Origin: CAZUHB01 sp964620445
GTDB taxonomy: Bacteria > Planctomycetota > B15-G4 > CAYZWU01
Length of the DNA stretch: 64,000 bases
Assembly (NCBI GenBank): GCA_964620445.1
Contig: CAZUHB010000022.1
Span: 30,799-94,798, forward strand
Reading direction: 5' to 3'
A model generated the notes under the pieces. It made no database searches and was not told the origin of the DNA. It was given only the letters and a program-made list of their open reading frames with translations. The translations under genes and the position numbers were made by a program. Positions 1 to 9,078 of the stretch are shown piece after piece. Each line of letters begins with the position of its first letter. Positions within the stretch are counted from its first letter, which is position 1.

Positions 1-1823
1 CCTTTGCGGCGGCGCGCCGTTATCCCGAGGATCCGTGGACCGTGGTGGGACCCTTCGATCCCGAATTCGAACCGCCCACCTTGACCCTGCCGCCCGCCTA
101 CGGGCTGCGGCTCGCGATCCGCGACAACGCGGGCGCGCCGATCGACAATGGGCGGATCAAGTTCAGGCAGCACAGGCTCGAGATGAACATGCTTCCCTTT
201 CACCCGCCGATCACACCGACGGAGAGGATGGAGCGCAAGGAGGGCGGCATCATCCACATCAAGGATCTCCCGCCCGGCGACTACGAGCTCCTCGTGACAG
301 CGCCCGGTTACGGCGTGACCAAGGAGGAGATCACTGTCAAGGCGGAACCGGTTTCGATCGACGTGGTTCTCCAGCCGGCGTATCCCGCCGTGGTTCACGT
401 ACTTACCGAGAAGACCAAGGAGCCCGTCGAATGGGCCCAGGTCCACACCTACCACGACGAGGGCCGCTGGATGTTCAGTCCCACCAAGCTGGCCCGTTCC
501 CGCACGAACGGCGCCGGCGACGCCAATTTCGGCAACCTCGATCCGGGAGACTACAAGGTGAACGTGTCCCATCCCAGCTACGCGATCACCACCGGAAACC
601 TCTCGGTGCGCGCCGATCTCGACGCGGGGGAACGCAACGAGACCGTCGTCTTCCTGAAGCCGGGCGGCATTGTCGAGGGGATCGTACACAAGGGGGGGAG
701 CACGCACGAGGCGCCCTACATGATCGCCCTCAACCTGGAGAGATCGGACTCGATCGTGGCGATCCAGTCGCCGCGGCTGACCGCCACCGACCATGAAGGC
801 AAGTTTCGCGTCACCAATCTCAATCCGGGCCACTGGGGAGTGGCCGTGCTCAAGAGGGTGCTCGACAAGGACCCGCTCGGCCTGGGCGAGGTGATGCGCG
901 CCGGCCCTCTCATGGAGTCGGATGTCGATGTCGCGTCGGGAGAGACCTCGAAGGTCGTGATCGACCTCGGCGCCAAGGATGCCGGGCCCTCGGCGCGCGT
1001 CACGGGACGCGTTCTGCTCAACGGCGCCGCGGCCGAGGGCGCCCTGGTGAGCACCTACAAGGGGCGGCGCTACGAGAGTACGGTCACCTCCACGGGACGA
1101 TACGACCTCGGCGAGGTTCCAGCCGGCGAACGGACGATCAGCCTTTCGAACCTGCCCGGACCGATGGGCCATCTCGATTCGAGGATCAGGCGGTCTGTCG
1201 ATCTCGCGGAAAACGTTCCTCTCATCGTCGACTTCGAGATCTTTACCGGCTCCCTCTCCGGCCGCGTGGTCACCGAGGGCGATCCGACCGCGGTGCGCGG
1301 CGTGCGGATCTCTCTCAACGATCAGAAGGACGAAACCGAATCGGGGATGTCGATCAGGATGAGCACGGTCACCGATCTGGATGGCACGTTTTCTTTCGAG
1401 AGCGTTCCCACCGGTACCTACACGGTGCGCGCCAGGGATCAGGAATATGCCTGCCCGTCGGTCAAAGACGTCGAGGTCTTCGCCGGCACCAGGGCGAGCG
1501 ACGTGGTGCTCACCATGGTCACGCCGGTGACGGTGAAAGGCACGGTCCAGCTTTCCGAGGATCTCGTCGAGTCGCGCTGGCTGGGCCTCTACATCAAAAC
1601 CGCCGACGAGGCGACCGATCTGACAGCCTGGGCGCAGATCAACCGGCGGACGGGCGATTTCGAAACAAAGGAATTGATACCCGGTTATTACAGGGTGACA
1701 ATTGTTGCCCAGACCGATGTCGAGTACAAGCCGATGGAGTTCACCGTTCCTGCCGGGGGTGTGACGAATCTTGTGATCGTGCCGGAACCCCTGGACGCGG
1801 GCGCGGAGGGCGGCGACAAATGA
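1..1823 (+). CDS. Carboxypeptidase-regulatory-like repeat protein, 5' partial
   Basis: The reading frame is open from base 3 to the TGA at 1821-1823, with no stop before the window edge, so the true start lies upstream. A GTG at 42 is possible, but the frame is coding-like before it. About 606 residues are visible. They contain at least six repeats, each ending in a turn motif: LPPGDYELLV, LDPGDYKVNV, LNPGHWGVAV, VPAGERTISL, VPTGTYTVRA and LIPGYYRVTI. This is the pattern of carboxypeptidase-regulatory-like (transthyretin-like) beta-sandwich domains, common in secreted or surface proteins that bind proteins or carbohydrate. No catalytic motif is visible. The stop overlaps or abuts the next gene, so it is probably the first visible gene of a four-gene operon. 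The function is unknown. Confidence 0.8.
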   Translation, partial: FAAARRYPEDPWTVVGPFDPEFEPPTLTLPPAYGLRLAIRDNAGAPIDNGRIKFRQHRLEMNMLPFHPPITPTERMERKEGGIIHIKDLPPGDYELLVTAPGYGVTKEEITVKAEPVSIDVVLQPAYPAVVHVLTEKTKEPVEWAQVHTYHDEGRWMFSPTKLARSRTNGAGDANFGNLDPGDYKVNVSHPSYAITTGNLSVRADLDAGERNETVVFLKPGGIVEGIVHKGGSTHEAPYMIALNLERSDSIVAIQSPRLTATDHEGKFRVTNLNPGHWGVAVLKRVLDKDPLGLGEVMRAGPLMESDVDVASGETSKVVIDLGAKDAGPSARVTGRVLLNGAAAEGALVSTYKGRRYESTVTSTGRYDLGEVPAGERTISLSNLPGPMGHLDSRIRRSVDLAENVPLIVDFEIFTGSLSGRVVTEGDPTAVRGVRISLNDQKDETESGMSIRMSTVTDLDGTFSFESVPTGTYTVRARDQEYACPSVKDVEVFAGTRASDVVLTMVTPVTVKGTVQLSEDLVESRWLGLYIKTADEATDLTAWAQINRRTGDFETKELIPGYYRVTIVAQTDVEYKPMEFTVPAGGVTNLVIVPEPLDAGAEGGDK

Positions 1824-1846
1824 GATCCGATTCAAGGAGTACTTTC

Positions 1847-3253
1847 ATGCACATTCCACGGTGCGCGCTGATCCCCGCTCTCCTCTTCGGCCTGGTCTTG
1901 ATCCTCCCCGCGGCGCGCGCGGATTCGATCGCGTGGGAATCGTCCTTCGATGCCGCTCTCGAGAAGGCCAAGGCGGAGAACAAGCCGATCTTCATCGCCA
2001 TCAACATGGATGGCGAGCCGGTCTGCGAGGAACTCGTCAAGCGCCACTACCGCGATGCGCGGATCGCCACGCTGAGCGGCTCGACGATCAATCTCTTCGC
2101 TTCCAGGTTCACCCACACGGGAGGGGCGAAGGCGTGCGCCCGCGCCGGAAATATCCCCTGCCGCGATCACCAGCAGGTGGAGATGGACGTCCGCCGCGAC
2201 ATTCTCAAGATCGCTCCCGGCGAACCGGCCAACGCGCCGAACCACATCTGGCTCGGGCCCGACGGCTCGGTGCTGCTGTCGGTGCCGTTCATGATCACGA
2301 CGGGGCAGCTCGAGTGGTGCATGGTCGAGGCGATCCGCAAGATCGATCCCTCCTTCGCGTGGACACTGCGGGCGAGCGCCCGGGCGCCGAACCGGCTGAT
2401 CTACGGCGATCCGAGAGAGAAGTCGGAAGATGGCGGGGGCGGGGGAAACGGGCGCGGCCAGGGGCGCGCGGCGCCGGCGCAGCCCTACGGCAAGAAGGAG
2501 CTCGCCGAGGTTCTGGACGCGATCAAGAAAGGGAGCGGCCGCGGTGACAGGGGGAACACGGTGAGGCAGTACTTCCCCTCCCTCATCGTGACCGATGACA
2601 AGAAAGCGATCGATCACGTCAAGTCATGGATCTCATCGCGATGGGCGTCGGGCCGGCAGGCGGAACGCCTCCTGCACGAGATCGGCCGGACATCGCCGAC
2701 CTCGTTCTGGGAGGTGGCGGCCGCGGCGCTCTCGAATCCCGATTCCGGCATGCGGAACGAGGCGATCGTGGCTCTCGAGCAACTGGCCGAACCGAAATCG
2801 CTCAAGGCCCTCTTGAAGCAAAAGTCGTGCGAAAAGGAAGACGCCGCCGCGGCCAACCTGATCCGCGCCATCGCCTCGGTCGGGCGCGGCAAGAAAAGCG
2901 CCGAGTCGCTCGTGCTGAAAACAGCGGCCAAGGACAAGAAAAACTTCATGCGGATCAACGCGATCATCGGCCTCGTCTACGTCGAGGACAGGGAAAAGGT
3001 GAACGCTCTTCTCGCCAAGTCGCTGGCTCACGACAATCCCGGAATCAGGGCGGCCGCGGCTTACACCATCGCCATCCGGCGGGAGCACGACCTCGGCGAT
3101 GCGCTCGCACTCGCCATCGAAGGGGAAAAAGACCTCACCTGCAAAACCTATCTCGAGGCGGCGGCCGCGGCGCTCAGGGGCGGCGGCCTCAGGCTGATCC
3201 AGGGAGTGCTGCGCGAGTATGCACTCGATGATATCGTGCGTGACCGGGAGTAA
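1847..3253 (+). CDS. Secreted thioredoxin-fold protein with HEAT-like repeats
   Basis: An in-frame ATG at 1820 overlaps the previous stop (ATGA). The start at 1847 is preferred because AAGGAG lies at 1834-1839 and the protein then begins with a clean signal peptide (MHIPRCALIPALLFGLVLIL, cleavage near AARA-DS). The mature N-terminal ~130 residues resemble the thioredoxin-like domain of bacterial 'AENKPIFI' proteins (AKAENKPIFIAINMDGEPVC), but only one Cys is present and there is no CxxC, so redox activity is doubtful. A Gly/Arg-rich linker near residues 195-215 leads into helical HEAT-like repeats to the C terminus (for example NEAIVALEQLAEPKSLKALL). It is probably periplasmic. The partner is unknown. 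It is co-directional with and tightly spaced between its neighbours. Confidence 0.75.
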   Translation: MHIPRCALIPALLFGLVLILPAARADSIAWESSFDAALEKAKAENKPIFIAINMDGEPVCEELVKRHYRDARIATLSGSTINLFASRFTHTGGAKACARAGNIPCRDHQQVEMDVRRDILKIAPGEPANAPNHIWLGPDGSVLLSVPFMITTGQLEWCMVEAIRKIDPSFAWTLRASARAPNRLIYGDPREKSEDGGGGGNGRGQGRAAPAQPYGKKELAEVLDAIKKGSGRGDRGNTVRQYFPSLIVTDDKKAIDHVKSWISSRWASGRQAERLLHEIGRTSPTSFWEVAAAALSNPDSGMRNEAIVALEQLAEPKSLKALLKQKSCEKEDAAAANLIRAIASVGRGKKSAESLVLKTAAKDKKNFMRINAIIGLVYVEDREKVNALLAKSLAHDNPGIRAAAAYTIAIRREHDLGDALALAIEGEKDLTCKTYLEAAAAALRGGGLRLIQGVLREYALDDIVRDRE

Positions 3254-3256
3254 GAG

Positions 3257-5125
3257 GTGAGCAAAGAAAAGACGCGCCCGATCTGGCCCGCTCTTCTCGT
3301 CGCTCTCGCCACGGTTGCGGTCTTCGCCAATGGCCTCCTCGGCGGATTCGTCTGGGTCGATCACAAGGAGATCGTGCAGCAGGGCTTCGTGATCGATTCG
3401 TGGGGCGAGTTCCGCTCCGCCTGGACCGGTTCGATCACCGATCTCGGACGCAACCTGGACGGTGCGGAACCGTCGAGCGGGTACTTCCGGCCTGTTCAGC
3501 TCTTGTGGGTGACCCTCAATGTCTGGCTCTTCGGCCAGAACGCGCTCCTCCACCACATCCCCAACATCGTGTTGCACATCGCGAGCGCTCTCCTCCTGAT
3601 GGCGATCGTCAGGCGGCTCTCGTCCGACTCGACGATGGCGCTCTTCTGCGCCCTCCTCTACGCTGTCCATCCGATTCACACGGAGAGCGTGACCTGGATC
3701 TCGGGGAGCAAGGACACGCTGGCGGGAGTCTTCTTTTTCGGGGCGCTCGCTCTCTACGTGAAGTGGCGGCACGACGCGACGGCGCGGTGGGCGGTCTATT
3801 CGTGCAGCATCGGTCTGTTCGGCCTCGGCCTTCTGACGAAGGAGGCGGTCATCGTGCTGCCCGCCCTTCTCCTGCTCGTCGAGCTCCTCGGCCGCGGCGC
3901 AAGAGGGGGATCCCTGTTCGGTCGCTCGATCCCGATCGCCGGATTCGGTCTGGTTGCGTTCGCCTATCTCGCGGTGCGTGCGGTCGTGCTCGGCACCCTG
4001 GGCGACATGCACGAGGGGGTCTGGCACGGGGAGGGACCTTACGAGACCTTTCTCACCATGCCGGGCGTTCTGGCCGAGTACGCGGCCAAGATGCTCATCC
4101 CGATCGGCTTGACCACGGCCGACACGACCTTGATCATCACCGATCCGCTGCAGCTTTCCTTTCTGGCCGGGATCTTCCTCGTGCTCTTCGGAATCGGTCT
4201 GATCGTTCACTTCCGGAAACGTCTCCCCCTCGTCTCCTTCGGACTCGCCTGGTTCTTCGTGGCGCTCCTCCCCGTCTTGAATATCCTTCCTTTGCACCAT
4301 ATCAAGGCGGAACGGTTCGTCTATCTGCCCTCGGCCGGTTTCTGCATCGCCCTGGCCGCGGCGTGGCATCGGCTCGACCGGGGGCGGGCGAAGCGCTACG
4401 CCATTGGGGCGGCGGTTCTCTACCTCCTTCTGCTCGGGGGCCTCACCATCGATCGCAACCGGGACTGGGCCGGCGATCTCGAGCTCTTCGGCCGCGATGT
4501 GGCGCGCACGCCCAACTATCGCGAGGGGCGCACCTGGCTCGGTATCGCCTATCTGGAGCGGGGCGGGCGCGACAATCTCGAGCGCGCGCTCGAACACCTC
4601 GACGCGGCCGCGCGCGTCGATCCAGCATACACGAGCTTCGTGAATCTCCTCGGCCTTCACCACAACCGGGGTCTCGCCCTCTTGCGGCTCGAGCGTTACG
4701 CCGAGGCGGTGCGCGCTCTCGAGACGGCGGCGTCCGTCGACCCGGGTGAGCCGCGGGTCTTCATGAACCTCGGAATCGCCCTCGGCTACCGGGGACGTCT
4801 CGCCGAATCCCTGGCTGCCTACGGCCGGGCCGAGCAGCTCGATCCGCGGCTGGGAATCGTTTTTTTCAACAGGGCGTTGACCCTCTGTCTGGCAGGGAGA
4901 CCGGAAGACGCGCTCGCAGATCTCGAGGGGGCGCTCCGCCTCATGCCCGAGCACTTGGGTTCGTGGAACCTCCGCGGTAAAATACTGTTCGATGGGCGGA
5001 ACCCGACAGGTGCCGCCCGGTGTTTCCGCCGGTCGCTCGCGCTCGAGGCCGATCAGCCGGCGATCGTCGAACTGCTGCGTCTGGCCGAGGAGGCCGGGAG
5101 AAGAGAGCGAGGAGTTCCGCCATGA
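3257..5125 (+). CDS. TMTC-like GT-C membrane glycosyltransferase with C-terminal TPRs
   Basis: The GTG start is 3 bases after the previous stop. There are 622 residues. Residues 1-400 are a polytopic membrane domain with the signature loop order of TMTC/DUF1736-type proteins: WVDHKEI, then FRPVQLLWVTLN, HHIPNIVLHIASALLL, and HPIHTESVTWISGSKDTLAG. From about residue 415, four to five TPR units follow (for example EAVRALETAASVDPGEP and ESLAAYGRAEQLDPRLG). Eukaryotic TMTC proteins are polyprenyl-phosphomannose-dependent O-mannosyltransferases. Bacterial homologues with this layout are common and mostly untested. By inference it transfers a lipid-linked sugar to exported protein or glycan. It is followed by another GT-C protein in an ATGA overlap, suggesting a joint role. 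Confidence 0.75.
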   Translation: MSKEKTRPIWPALLVALATVAVFANGLLGGFVWVDHKEIVQQGFVIDSWGEFRSAWTGSITDLGRNLDGAEPSSGYFRPVQLLWVTLNVWLFGQNALLHHIPNIVLHIASALLLMAIVRRLSSDSTMALFCALLYAVHPIHTESVTWISGSKDTLAGVFFFGALALYVKWRHDATARWAVYSCSIGLFGLGLLTKEAVIVLPALLLLVELLGRGARGGSLFGRSIPIAGFGLVAFAYLAVRAVVLGTLGDMHEGVWHGEGPYETFLTMPGVLAEYAAKMLIPIGLTTADTTLIITDPLQLSFLAGIFLVLFGIGLIVHFRKRLPLVSFGLAWFFVALLPVLNILPLHHIKAERFVYLPSAGFCIALAAAWHRLDRGRAKRYAIGAAVLYLLLLGGLTIDRNRDWAGDLELFGRDVARTPNYREGRTWLGIAYLERGGRDNLERALEHLDAAARVDPAYTSFVNLLGLHHNRGLALLRLERYAEAVRALETAASVDPGEPRVFMNLGIALGYRGRLAESLAAYGRAEQLDPRLGIVFFNRALTLCLAGRPEDALADLEGALRLMPEHLGSWNLRGKILFDGRNPTGAARCFRRSLALEADQPAIVELLRLAEEAGRRERGVPP

Positions 5126-6360
5126 CCGACGACCGGCCTGACACGCGGGGGGATCGAGACGCGGGACAGGCGGAAACGCCCGGCCTGGCGGCTGAAACGG
5201 GCCCGCCCGATGACGGGGGCGCCTTCAGCCGGCGGCGCGTTCCCTGGGGAACTGTTCTGGCCGTGTTTCTGGCCACGCGGATCGCCTTCTTCCTCGTCGC
5301 TGCCGTGACGGTGAACTATTTTCCTCCCTCGGCCGACATGACGCGCAACTTCAACTGCCCCGACGTGCACGGCGAGCTCCTGCTCGATGTGTTCAGCCGC
5401 TGGGATTCGGAGTGGTACCTGCTGATCGCCAAGGAGGGTTATGACTGCGCGGACATCTACGCGCACGGTCCCCTGTACGAGCCGGGCGACACGGCAGGTT
5501 TCTTTCCGCTCTACCCGCTCTGCGTCCGCGCGGTGCAGCCCCTCGTGGGGGACTGGGTTCTTTCCGGCCTGCTCGTCTCGAACCTGTTCTTTCTCGCCGC
5601 GCTCTGCCTGCTCGCCGCGCTGGTTGCGCGCGATCATTCGGCCGGGGCCGCGAGGCTGGCGGTTCTGTTCATTGCCGTCTTTCCGGGCGCGATCTTTTTC
5701 GGCGCGCTCTACAGCGAATCGATCTTTCTCTTTTTAGCCCTTGCCGTCGCCTACTGCAGCCGGCGCGGATGGTGGTGGACGCTCTTGCCTCTCGGGTTTT
5801 GCGCCGCCCTTTGCCGGCCGCTCGGATTGGTGCTGATCGTTCCGGCCGCGGTCGAGTTTTTCAGGGCCCATAGATTCCGCCTCGACGCGCGGATCGTGTG
5901 GCTCGCCGGTTTCCCGGCCGGGATGGCGGCGTGGATCGTTTACTGCGGCCAGACCTTCGGCGATCCGCTCGCCGCCGTGGCGCGCCAGACCGCGTGGCGC
6001 GGGGCGATGTCAGGGCCGTGGCGCGCCTTCGGGAGGTACTTCGAGGATCCTGCCTTTCATAGCTCGCACTCCTCGACCATCGATCTCGCCGTGGCGGTCT
6101 TTGCCCTGCTGGGGGTGGTTCTTTTCTGGAAAAAGATCCGGCTCTCTTACAGTTTGCTCGCCCTTTGCATGGTGGTGATTCCGCTCTGTACGACTCTCTG
6201 GTCGTACACGCGGTTGACTGCGGTGGTCTTTCCTCTCTTCATCGGGATGGCGGTGCTTTCCGAGAAGCGGCCGAAAGCCGCAGCCGTCTATCTCTGTCTC
6301 GCGCCGGTGCTCGCCGGCCTGTTCATGGCGCTCTTCGCGTCGTGGCGATGGGCGGGATAA
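5122..6360 (+). CDS. PIG-V/mannosyltransferase-2-like GT-C membrane protein
   Basis: The ATG at 5122 overlaps the previous stop as ATGA. The frame extends upstream to 5020, but that part is out-of-frame sequence inside the TPR gene. There are 412 residues. About 45 hydrophilic, Asp/Gly-rich residues precede the first membrane span. The luminal-side motif FSRWDSEWYLLIAKEGY matches the RWDSxWY motif of the PIG-V (GPI mannosyltransferase 2) superfamily, and GFFPLYPL and ALYSESIFLFLALAVAY are also typical. Eight or more membrane segments follow. The bacterial family members probably use polyprenyl-phospho-sugar donors; the acceptor here is unknown. It is the last gene of the operon. The following 218 bases are AT-rich and contain no gene. 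Confidence 0.75.
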   Translation: MTDDRPDTRGDRDAGQAETPGLAAETGPPDDGGAFSRRRVPWGTVLAVFLATRIAFFLVAAVTVNYFPPSADMTRNFNCPDVHGELLLDVFSRWDSEWYLLIAKEGYDCADIYAHGPLYEPGDTAGFFPLYPLCVRAVQPLVGDWVLSGLLVSNLFFLAALCLLAALVARDHSAGAARLAVLFIAVFPGAIFFGALYSESIFLFLALAVAYCSRRGWWWTLLPLGFCAALCRPLGLVLIVPAAVEFFRAHRFRLDARIVWLAGFPAGMAAWIVYCGQTFGDPLAAVARQTAWRGAMSGPWRAFGRYFEDPAFHSSHSSTIDLAVAVFALLGVVLFWKKIRLSYSLLALCMVVIPLCTTLWSYTRLTAVVFPLFIGMAVLSEKRPKAAAVYLCLAPVLAGLFMALFASWRWAG

Positions 6361-6578
6361 ACGCCACGGGGGATCGCACCTCGTCGAAGGCGTGCATTTT
6401 TCAAAATCGGAAAATGAAACAAATAAAGCGAAAATATCATACGATATAATTATAATGATCGACCATGGAAGCGGAGACGAATCCATGCGGCGGTATTCCA
6501 GACGAAGATGCACAATAGTCTGACTCGATGAGATGCTCCAGTATCTCTCTCGGGGTTTCCTGAAGATGGGGGGCTGTT
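6361..6578. other. AT-rich intergenic region before the polysaccharide locus
   Basis: No gene is seen. Roughly bases 6396-6456 are strikingly AT-rich compared with the flanks. A weak GC hairpin followed by five T at about 6380-6402 could terminate the upstream operon, but its stem is imperfect. Confidence 0.5.
6445..6456 (+). promoter_or_regulatory. Two adjacent TATAAT boxes, candidate promoter
   Basis: Perfect TATAAT hexamers occur at 6445-6450 and 6451-6456 in an AT-rich tract about 125 bases before the dehydrogenase start. No good -35 box is found at 16-18 bases upstream of either, so this would be a weak or activator-dependent promoter if it is real. Confidence 0.3.
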
Positions 6579-7907
6579 TTGGATGATTCGAAGAGCTTCG
6601 AATATGGGGAATCCAAGCTGGGAATCGTGGGACTCGGGTACGTGGGATTGCCGCTGGCGGTCGCCTTCGGCCTGAGGATCGCCGATGGCGCGAATTCAGG
6701 GGTCATCGGTTTCGACATCAGCGAAAGGAAGATCTCCGAACTTCGAGACGGTTTCGACGCCACGGGCGAGATCGCTTCCGAGATGATCGCGGATGCGAAA
6801 ATAGACTTCACGAACGATCCGGAAAAACTGGGCGGCGCATCATTCATCATCGTTGCCGTGCCCACGCCGATCGACGGTAACAAGAAACCGGATCTCACCA
6901 TGCTGGAGCAGGCGTCGACGATCATAGGCAGGAACATCTCGAGGGGGAGTGTCGTTGTCTACGAGTCGACCGTCTATCCCGGCGTCACCGAGGATATCTG
7001 CGCACCCATCATAGAAGCGGAGTCCGGGCTGGAACGCGGAGTCGATTTCAAGGTGGGGTACTCGCCCGAACGGATCAATCCCGGCGACAAGCTGCACACG
7101 ATCGACAAGATCACCAAGGTCGTGGCCGGACAGGACGCCGAGACACTCGATATCGTGGCCAGAACCTACGAGAAGGTCGTCGATGCCGGGGTGTATCGAG
7201 CCTCGAGCATCAGGGTGGCCGAGGCCGCGAAGGTGATCGAGAACACACAGCGCGATCTCAACATCGCGTTGATGAACGAGCTGGCCATCATCTTCGGCAA
7301 GATGGACATTCCCATGCACGAGGTGCTCGACGTGGCGGGCACGAAGTGGAATTTTCTGAAATTCAAGCCGGGGCTCGTGGGAGGGCATTGCATCGGCATC
7401 GATCCCTACTACCTGACCTTCAAGGCGGAAGCGATCGGATACCATCCGCAGGTGATCCTTGCCGGGCGGCGCATCAACGACGGCATGGGCAAGTATGTCG
7501 CCGAGATGACCATCAAGAACCTGATCAAGGCCGACAAGGCCGTCCAGGGGAGCCGGGTGCTCGTGCTCGGATTGACTTTCAAGGAGGATGTCGCCGATAT
7601 CCGTAATTCCAAGGTTGTCGACATACTCGGCGAGCTCCACGAGTACGGCGTCGAGACGGTCGTTTGCGACCCTCTGGCGGATCGCGACGAAACGAGGCGC
7701 GAGTACGGCCTGGAGCTGGTCGGTCTCGACGATGCCGGCCAGGTCGATGCCATGGTCTGGGCCGTGGCTCATGAGGCGTTCGAGGATATCGTTCCGAGAA
7801 ACATGAGCGGTCTCTTTCGCGACGGGCGCGGAGTGGTCGTCGACGTCAAATCGATCCTCGAAAGACGAACGATCGAGGAGCAAGGGCTTCTCTACTGGAG
7901 CATGTAG
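6579..7907 (+). CDS. UDP-HexNAc 6-dehydrogenase (TviB/WbpO/WecC-type nucleotide-sugar dehydrogenase)
   Basis: Start TTG at 6579, preceded by a run of G (6567-6572). There are 442 residues. The N-terminal Rossmann motif is GIVGLGYVGLPLAVAFG. The central helical domain carries the YESTVYPGVTE motif. The catalytic Cys motif GLVGGHCIGIDPYYL is near residue 268, and the C-terminal UDP-binding domain has VLGLTFKEDVADIRNSK. The GGHCIGIDPYYL form is typical of enzymes acting on UDP-HexNAc sugars rather than UDP-glucose. The reaction is NAD-dependent two-step oxidation of C6 to the uronic acid. The gene directly downstream is a UDP-GlcNAc/GalNAc 4-epimerase-like enzyme, the same pairing as tviB-tviC and wbpO-wbpP, so the product is probably UDP-GalNAcA or its epimer. 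The exact substrate is not decidable from sequence. Confidence 0.92.
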   Translation: MDDSKSFEYGESKLGIVGLGYVGLPLAVAFGLRIADGANSGVIGFDISERKISELRDGFDATGEIASEMIADAKIDFTNDPEKLGGASFIIVAVPTPIDGNKKPDLTMLEQASTIIGRNISRGSVVVYESTVYPGVTEDICAPIIEAESGLERGVDFKVGYSPERINPGDKLHTIDKITKVVAGQDAETLDIVARTYEKVVDAGVYRASSIRVAEAAKVIENTQRDLNIALMNELAIIFGKMDIPMHEVLDVAGTKWNFLKFKPGLVGGHCIGIDPYYLTFKAEAIGYHPQVILAGRRINDGMGKYVAEMTIKNLIKADKAVQGSRVLVLGLTFKEDVADIRNSKVVDILGELHEYGVETVVCDPLADRDETRREYGLELVGLDDAGQVDAMVWAVAHEAFEDIVPRNMSGLFRDGRGVVVDVKSILERRTIEEQGLLYWSM

Positions 7908-7952
7908 CCGTGATCGATCTTCCCGTGGTTCCCGTTCAATGAAAAGAGTTGC

Positions 7953-8984
7953 ATGACGACTGCATATGAAAAATTGAAAAGCCGGTTGCCGAACGAGCCG
8001 CGGACCTGGCTCGTGACGGGTATCGCAGGTTTCATCGGGGCCAACCTTCTCGAGGAGCTTCTCAACCTCGATCAGAACGTGGTCGGGCTGGATAATTTCG
8101 CGACGGGAAGCCGGCGCAACCTCGACGAGATCCGAAGCCTGGTCAGCGCGGCGCGATGGGATCGATTCCGTTTCATCGAAGGCGATATCTGTTCCCGCGA
8201 CGTCTGCCGCCAGGCTTGCGAAAAGGTCGACATCGTCCTGAATCAGGCAGCGCTCGGATCGGTTCCCCGGTCGATAAAGCACCCGGGGAGCACGAACGAG
8301 AACAACATCAACGGGACGCTGAACATGCTCATCGCGGCTCGCGATGCCGGTGTCAGGCGTTTTGTCTACGCCTCGAGCAGTTCGGTCTACGGCGATCACG
8401 AGGAGTTGCCCAAGGTAGAAAAGATCACGGGCAGGCTTCTCTCGCCCTATGCGGTCACCAAGAAGGTCAACGAACTCTATGCCGACCAGTTCGCGCGCCA
8501 TTATGGACTGGAAACGATCGGCCTGCGTTATTTCAATGTCTTCGGCCCGCGGCAGAACCCGAACGGCCCCTACGCGGCGGTCATACCCCTGTGGATCAAG
8601 GCGATGATCGAAGGCAAACCGGTCTACATCAACGGCACGGGAGAGACGAGCCGGGATTTCTGCTATGTCAAGAACGCGGTCCAGGTGAACCTTCTCGCGG
8701 GCACGACCGACAATCGATCGGCCCTGGGCGAGGTCTACAACGTGGCGATCAGCGGGCGCACGACTTTGAACCAGCTCTTCGAGATGCTGCGCTCCCACCT
8801 CGATTCCGAGTTCGAACATCTTCAGACGATGGAGCCGCAATACAGAGAGTTCCGCGACGGGGACATCATGCACTCCCAGGCCGATATCAGCAGAGCCGAA
8901 CGGCTGCTGGCGTATGCGCCGACACACACCGTGAAGCAGGGCATCGAGGAGACCTTGAGCTGGCATTTGCAGGAAAAAGTGTGA
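7953..8984 (+). CDS. UDP-N-acetylglucosamine 4-epimerase-like SDR (TviC/WbpP-type)
   Basis: ATG start 45 bases after the dehydrogenase. There are 343 residues, the full family length. It has the NAD-binding motif TGIAGFIGANLLEELL, the LDNFATG segment, the active-site region YASSSSVYG and the catalytic YAVTKK (YxxxK). The sugar-binding C-terminal part begins RYFNVFGPRQNPNGPYAAVI, the form seen in WbpP/TviC/WbgU epimerases that accept N-acetylated UDP-hexoses. It should interconvert UDP-GlcNAc(A) and UDP-GalNAc(A). It is cotranscribed with the dehydrogenase, so the pair supplies a uronic acid building block for the surface glycan. Assignment to the extended SDR family is firm; substrate choice is inference. 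Confidence 0.92.
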   Translation: MTTAYEKLKSRLPNEPRTWLVTGIAGFIGANLLEELLNLDQNVVGLDNFATGSRRNLDEIRSLVSAARWDRFRFIEGDICSRDVCRQACEKVDIVLNQAALGSVPRSIKHPGSTNENNINGTLNMLIAARDAGVRRFVYASSSSVYGDHEELPKVEKITGRLLSPYAVTKKVNELYADQFARHYGLETIGLRYFNVFGPRQNPNGPYAAVIPLWIKAMIEGKPVYINGTGETSRDFCYVKNAVQVNLLAGTTDNRSALGEVYNVAISGRTTLNQLFEMLRSHLDSEFEHLQTMEPQYREFRDGDIMHSQADISRAERLLAYAPTHTVKQGIEETLSWHLQEKV

Positions 8985-9078
8985 TCCTCGGTCTTTGAAC
9001 CGTCGGACGTGATCATCGAACAGGTGCTTTTCTTAGCTTTCGAAGCGTTTCAGAGGAGCGGGTCAACAGGGAGGCAAA

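Noticed and set aside
2633..8966. Long minus-strand open frames (about 770 and 710 codons)
   Set aside because: They mirror the TMTC-like, dehydrogenase and epimerase genes and show the low-complexity Glu/Arg composition of antisense frames.
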